Assembly: GCA_900321525.1 (NCBI GenBank)
Contig: ONWL01000113.1
Span: 1 to 8,402, forward strand
DNA length: 8,402 nt
Direction of reading: 5' to 3'
DNA from: an uncultured Eubacteriales bacterium
GTDB lineage: Bacteria > Bacillota > Clostridia > Lachnospirales > Lachnospiraceae
In this document: positions 6,411-8,402 of the stretch, in pieces
Position numbering within the stretch: position 1 is the first letter of the stretch
How the letters are laid out: every line of letters starts with the position of its first letter
Translations under genes and position numbers: made by a program
Notes under the pieces: generated by a model
Database searches by the model: none
The model's input: only the letters and a program-made list of their open reading frames with translations
Told to the model about the DNA's origin: nothing

Positions 6411-6446
6411 TATGCTTATCCATGCAAGCATGCAACGCATATTTTT
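6407..6446. other. Imperfect hairpin with T-rich ends
   Basis: AAAATATGC (6407-6415) pairs with GCATATTTT (6437-6445); inside, CATGC (6421-6425) pairs with GCATG (6428-6432) across an asymmetric internal loop. Both strands end the stem in TTTT. It resembles a terminator, but no gene needs one here; in the rex transcript it would fall about 25-65 nt after the start, where it could attenuate or protect the RNA. Confidence 0.5.
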
Positions 6447-6477
6447 CCCAACTTCACCTTTCTCTTAAGATAAACAA

Positions 6478-6506
6478 ATTATATCAATTTGACAAATAAA
6501 TGTCAA
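6478..6506 (-). promoter_or_regulatory. Consensus sigma-A promoter reading toward rex
   Basis: The minus strand has a perfect TTGACA (6506-6501), a 17-nt spacer and a perfect TATAAT (6483-6478). The expected start is A at about 6471, giving a leader of about 249 nt before rex. Such a perfect promoter would be strong unless repressed or attenuated. Confidence 0.85.
6489..6506. promoter_or_regulatory. 18-bp palindrome overlapping rex -35 (candidate Rex operator)
   Basis: TTGACAAATAAATGTCAA is an 18-bp element with perfect 6-bp arms around AATAAA. It covers the -35 and part of the spacer of the rex promoter. Known Rex operators are 18-bp palindromes with TTG...CAA ends, such as TTGTGAAATATTTCACAA; this one agrees at 12 of 18 positions, including both ends. 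Autoregulation by Rex is therefore plausible but unproven. It is also about 50 bp upstream of the pyrC -10. Confidence 0.45.
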
Positions 6507-6552
6507 TCTGTGTTTCCGCTTTCAGAAAACAGTAGCACAAGCATGTAAAACA

Positions 6553-6561
6553 TGGTATGAT
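6553..6561 (+). promoter_or_regulatory. Extended -10 promoter of pyrC
   Basis: TGGTATGAT carries the extended -10 motif TGN followed by TATGAT (6556-6561). No good -35 lies 16-18 nt upstream. Transcription would begin near 6568, leaving a leader of about 95 nt before the ATG at 6663. Confidence 0.55.
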
Positions 6562-6578
6562 ACCTATAACGCATTTTG

Positions 6579-6615
6579 CTGAATTTTACTGTTCAGAGCC
6601 ACTTGAACGCTTTTT
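6579..6615 (+). promoter_or_regulatory. Possible pyrC leader attenuator
   Basis: GTTCAG (6591-6596) can pair with TTGAAC (6603-6608), one wobble, 6-nt loop, followed two bases later by five T (6611-6615). The TTCAG part (6592-6596) can alternatively pair with CTGAA (6579-6583). The two hairpins exclude each other, as in transcription attenuation. Both stems are short, and I see no PyrR-type binding motif. Confidence 0.3.
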
Positions 6616-6662
6616 CTCTATCTGGTTCTGGATAAATACATTTTTTCGAAACGGAGACACTT

Positions 6663-7934
6663 ATGAGCACTTTACGAATTGCAAATGGACGTTTGATTGA
6701 TCCTGTTTCTGGACTGGATGAAACAGGAGATCTTCTCATTACAGATGGACGCATTGCCAAAATCGGCACTGACCTTTCCCATGAACCATATGATGCGCTG
6801 ATTCAGGCTGACGGACTGGTGGTAGCTCCCGGTCTGGTGGATATCCATGTACATTTCCGTGATCCTGGATTTACTTACAAAGAAGATATCCGAACCGGTG
6901 CAGCAGCCGCAGCAGCAGGTGGGTTTACTACTGTCATTACCATGGCAAATACCAAGCCACCTGTAGATTCTCCCGAATTGGTGCAATATGTATTAGAAGA
7001 GGGAAAGAAAACCAGCATTCGTGTCCTGCCTACTGCTACCATCACAAAGGGAATGCTTGGAAAAGAACTGACGGATATGCAGGCACTGGCACAGGCAGGG
7101 GCTGTGGGCTTTACAGATGATGGTGTGCCGATCTGTGATGAGGCATTGGTAATAGAGGCCATGAAACAAGCTACTGCTCTGCATGTACCTCTCAGTTTTC
7201 ATGAAGAAGATCCTCTTTTTATCCAAAATCCGGGGGTACATCATGGCAAAGTTTCTAAACAGTTGGGATTAGAAGGCGCATATGCTGCTGCTGAATATGT
7301 ATTAAGTGCACGGGATGCCATGCTGGCGCTTACCACAGGAGCTTCCGTCAATATCCAGCACATCAGCAGCAAGGAGGCTGTTTCCATTGTGGCACAGGCC
7401 AAAGCACTAGGAGCAGATGTCCATGCAGAAGCAACCCCTCATCATTTTTCGCTGACAGAAGATGCTGTCTTAGAACATGGTACACTTGCCAAAATGAATC
7501 CCCCTCTTCGGACAGAGGTAGACCGTCAGGCAATCATTGCCGGACTTGCAGATAATACCATTGAATATATTGCCACTGACCATGCCCCTCACAGCAAGGA
7601 AGAAAAGGAACGGGAATTCACAAAAGCACCCAGTGGCATCATTGGACTGGAAACCAGCCTGCCACTGGGCATCACCAATTTGGTTCGCCCCGGGCATCTG
7701 ACACTGGCGCAACTGCTCCGAAAAATGAGTTATAACCCTTTACAACTGTATCACCTGGATGGAGGTACTTTAGAACCGGGCACCAGAGCCGATCTGGTAT
7801 TGTTTGACCCGGAAGAAATCCAGACATTTACCAGCTATGCTTCCAAAGCCTCTAATTCTCCATTTACTGGACAACCATTATACGGCAAGGTGCATTATAC
7901 TATCTGTGAAGGAAAGGTTGTTTATCAGGCATAA
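6663..7934 (+). CDS. pyrC: Dihydroorotase (type I)
   Basis: Zinc amidohydrolase of de novo pyrimidine synthesis that cyclises N-carbamoyl-L-aspartate to dihydroorotate in the cytoplasm. The 423 residues match the usual length of type I bacterial dihydroorotases. Metal and catalytic residues are in place: H62 and H64 in DIHVHFRDPG (60-69), D152 in FTDDGVP (150-156), H180 in LSFHEED, H233 in IQHISS and D306 in ATDHAPHS (304-311). Other family blocks are MANTKPP (94-100), EATPHHFSLTED (256-267) and GLETSLPL (328-335). The start at 6663 is supported by GGAG (6653-6656) with good spacing. A terminator follows about 37 bp after the stop, so the gene appears to stand alone rather than in a pyr operon. 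It is divergent from rex and convergent with the rRNA operon. Confidence 0.97.
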   Translation: MSTLRIANGRLIDPVSGLDETGDLLITDGRIAKIGTDLSHEPYDALIQADGLVVAPGLVDIHVHFRDPGFTYKEDIRTGAAAAAAGGFTTVITMANTKPPVDSPELVQYVLEEGKKTSIRVLPTATITKGMLGKELTDMQALAQAGAVGFTDDGVPICDEALVIEAMKQATALHVPLSFHEEDPLFIQNPGVHHGKVSKQLGLEGAYAAAEYVLSARDAMLALTTGASVNIQHISSKEAVSIVAQAKALGADVHAEATPHHFSLTEDAVLEHGTLAKMNPPLRTEVDRQAIIAGLADNTIEYIATDHAPHSKEEKEREFTKAPSGIIGLETSLPLGITNLVRPGHLTLAQLLRKMSYNPLQLYHLDGGTLEPGTRADLVLFDPEEIQTFTSYASKASNSPFTGQPLYGKVHYTICEGKVVYQA

Positions 7935-7970
7935 TCCATCGAACAATACCAGACAAAATGTTTTTGACCC

Positions 7971-8005
7971 AACCCTGTCTCTGAAAATGAGATGGGGTTA
8001 TTTTT
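7971..8005 (+). terminator. pyrC intrinsic terminator
   Basis: AACCCTGTCTC (7971-7981) pairs with GAGATGGGGTT (7989-7999), 11 bp including two wobbles, with a 7-nt loop, followed by ATTTTTG. It lies just downstream of the pyrC stop. Confidence 0.9.
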
Positions 8006-8044
8006 GTTATGCTGTCTCACAAGCAGAATGCATATTTTTACATA

Positions 8045-8074
8045 ACAAAAAACCTCTTGTTTATCAAGAGGTTT
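8045..8074 (-). terminator. rRNA-tRNA operon terminator
   Basis: On the minus strand a 10-bp stem, 8074-8065 with 8059-8050, and a 5-nt loop, running into a six-T tract (8052-8047). It starts 6 bp after tRNA-Gly and marks the end of the operon. Confidence 0.93.
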
Positions 8075-8079
8075 CCTAG

Positions 8080-8152
8080 AGCGCGAGACGGGACTCGAAC
8101 CCGCGGCCCCGACCTTGGCAAGGTCGTGCTCCACCAACTGAGCCACTCGCGC
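8080..8152 (-). tRNA. tRNA-Gly (anticodon GCC)
   Basis: 73 nt with acceptor stem GCGCGAG/CTCGCGC, discriminator T, D-stem GCTC/GAGC, anticodon stem CGACC/GGTCG with loop TTGCCAA (anticodon GCC) and T-arm GCGGG-TTCGAGT-CCCGT. The 3' CCA is not encoded. Only 4 nt separate it from tRNA-Pro, so both are processed from the rRNA transcript. Confidence 0.97.
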
Positions 8153-8156
8153 ACAA

Positions 8157-8231
8157 TCGGGGTGACAGGATTCGAACCTGCGACCTCCTGGTCCCAAACC
8201 AGGCGCTCTAGCCAAGCTGAGCCACACCCCG
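8157..8231 (-). tRNA. tRNA-Pro (anticodon TGG)
   Basis: 75 nt with acceptor stem CGGGGTG/CACCCCG and discriminator A. The D-stem is GCTC/GAGC, the anticodon stem is CCTGG/CCAGG with loop TTTGGGA (anticodon TGG), and the T-arm is GCAGG-TTCGAAT-CCTGT. CCA is not encoded. It is about 98 nt after the 23S 3' end. Confidence 0.97.
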
Positions 8232-8329
8232 CTCCATATTCACTTACGTGTACCTTCAAAACTGCATACAGTCAATACTTTTTTGAATTCTTTTTCCGAT
8301 TTCTTTACCCTTCTCAAACCGGACCCTCT
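8232..8329 (-). other. 23S-to-tRNA spacer, no 5S gene
   Basis: About 98 nt, too short for a 5S gene and without 5S-like sequence. The minus strand contains CTGTATGCAGTTTTGAAGG (about 8272-8254), which resembles the spacer sequences that pair across 23S rRNA to form processing stems in Firmicutes. The matching strand would be upstream of 23S, outside this window. Confidence 0.6.
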
Positions 8330-8402
8330 GGTCCAGCCCTCGACCGATTAGTAACGGTCAGCTCCACACATTACTGCGCTTCCACCTCCGCCCTATCTAC
8401 CT
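8330..8402 (-). rRNA. 23S rRNA, 3' end (partial)
   Basis: The minus strand at the right edge shows the conserved 23S 3'-terminal region: AAGCGCAGTAATGTGTGGAG, then GCTGACCGTTACTAATCGG and TCGAGGGCTGGACC, corresponding to the E. coli end GCTAACCGGTACTAATGAAC. The mature 3' end is estimated near 8330. The rest of the gene continues past the window. Transcription runs away from the edge, toward pyrC. Confidence 0.94.

Larger units (their letters stand above)
6223..6662. other. Divergent intergenic region rex / pyrC
   Basis: 440 bp without a supported gene. From the rex side it contains two near-identical 55-nt blocks with 70-nt period (6286-6340 and 6356-6410), an inverted repeat flanking the first block (6257-6266 with 6330-6339), an imperfect hairpin (6407-6445), the consensus minus-strand promoter with an overlapping palindrome (6478-6506), and on the plus strand an extended -10 promoter and an approximately 95-nt pyrC leader. 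The open frame across the repeats on the plus strand reads the two copies in different frames, which argues against coding. Confidence 0.85.

Noticed and set aside
6201..6473. 90-codon plus-strand frame across the tandem repeat
   Set aside because: It overlaps the start of rex, lacks a ribosome binding site and reads the two repeat copies in different frames because the 70-nt period is not divisible by three.
6489..6494. Plus-strand TTGACA as the pyrC -35
   Set aside because: No -10 hexamer occurs 16-18 nt downstream; the likely pyrC -10 at 6556 is about 61 nt away.
8038..8259. Minus-strand open frames across the tRNA pair
   Set aside because: They run through two well-formed tRNA genes and are products of their sequence, not proteins.

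Overview
This window looks like a chromosomal housekeeping region of a low-to-moderate G+C member of the Bacillota, most likely class Clostridia and plausibly family Lachnospiraceae. The grounds are the gene set (a Rex redox repressor, a short CarD-family regulator, a citrate synthase with the GMGHAVY variant, a fused Nnr followed by alr), strong AGGAG-type ribosome binding sites, sigma-A-like promoters and U-tract terminators. The family assignment is inference from protein style, not from a search. I see no transposase, phage gene, CRISPR array or defence system. The unusual content is in the intergenic DNA.

Layout. On the minus strand at the left edge, nnr (NAD(P)HX repair, 2686 to 1184) is followed after 45 bp by alr (alanine racemase), whose last codons run off the window at position 1. 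A 493-bp intergenic region with repeats and promoters separates nnr from a divergent plus-strand citrate synthase gene (3180-4631). A strong bidirectional terminator at 4673-4718 lies between citrate synthase and a convergent minus-strand CarD-family gene (5241 to 4732). Upstream of that, also on the minus strand, is rex (6222 to 5578). rex and the divergent plus-strand pyrC (dihydroorotase, 6663-7934) share a 440-bp intergenic region. pyrC ends at its own terminator and faces the 3' end of a minus-strand rRNA operon: 23S rRNA 3' end (cut by the right edge), tRNA-Pro(UGG), tRNA-Gly(GCC), terminator. No 5S gene lies between 23S and the end of that operon.

Functional links. Three genes concern NAD(H) or central carbon metabolism: Nnr repairs damaged NAD(P)H, Rex senses the NADH/NAD+ ratio, and citrate synthase starts oxidation or glutamate synthesis from acetyl-CoA. 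alr feeds D-alanine to peptidoglycan, pyrC supplies pyrimidines, and CarD-type proteins act on RNA polymerase at promoters, classically rRNA promoters.

Most notable signals. (1) The leader of rex appears to start at a perfect TTGACA-17-TATAAT promoter. It carries an 18-bp palindrome with TTG...CAA ends overlapping the -35 (a candidate Rex auto-operator), then about 250 nt holding a hairpin and two near-identical 55-nt blocks repeated with a period of 70 nt. (2) Two dispersed copies of a 9-bp-stem, 11-nt-loop hairpin (2824-2852 and 5342-5370) differ by a compensatory base-pair change. (3) The pyrC leader shows a terminator-like hairpin with a possible competing hairpin. These are ordinary genes with non-trivial leaders; no novel protein system is evident.
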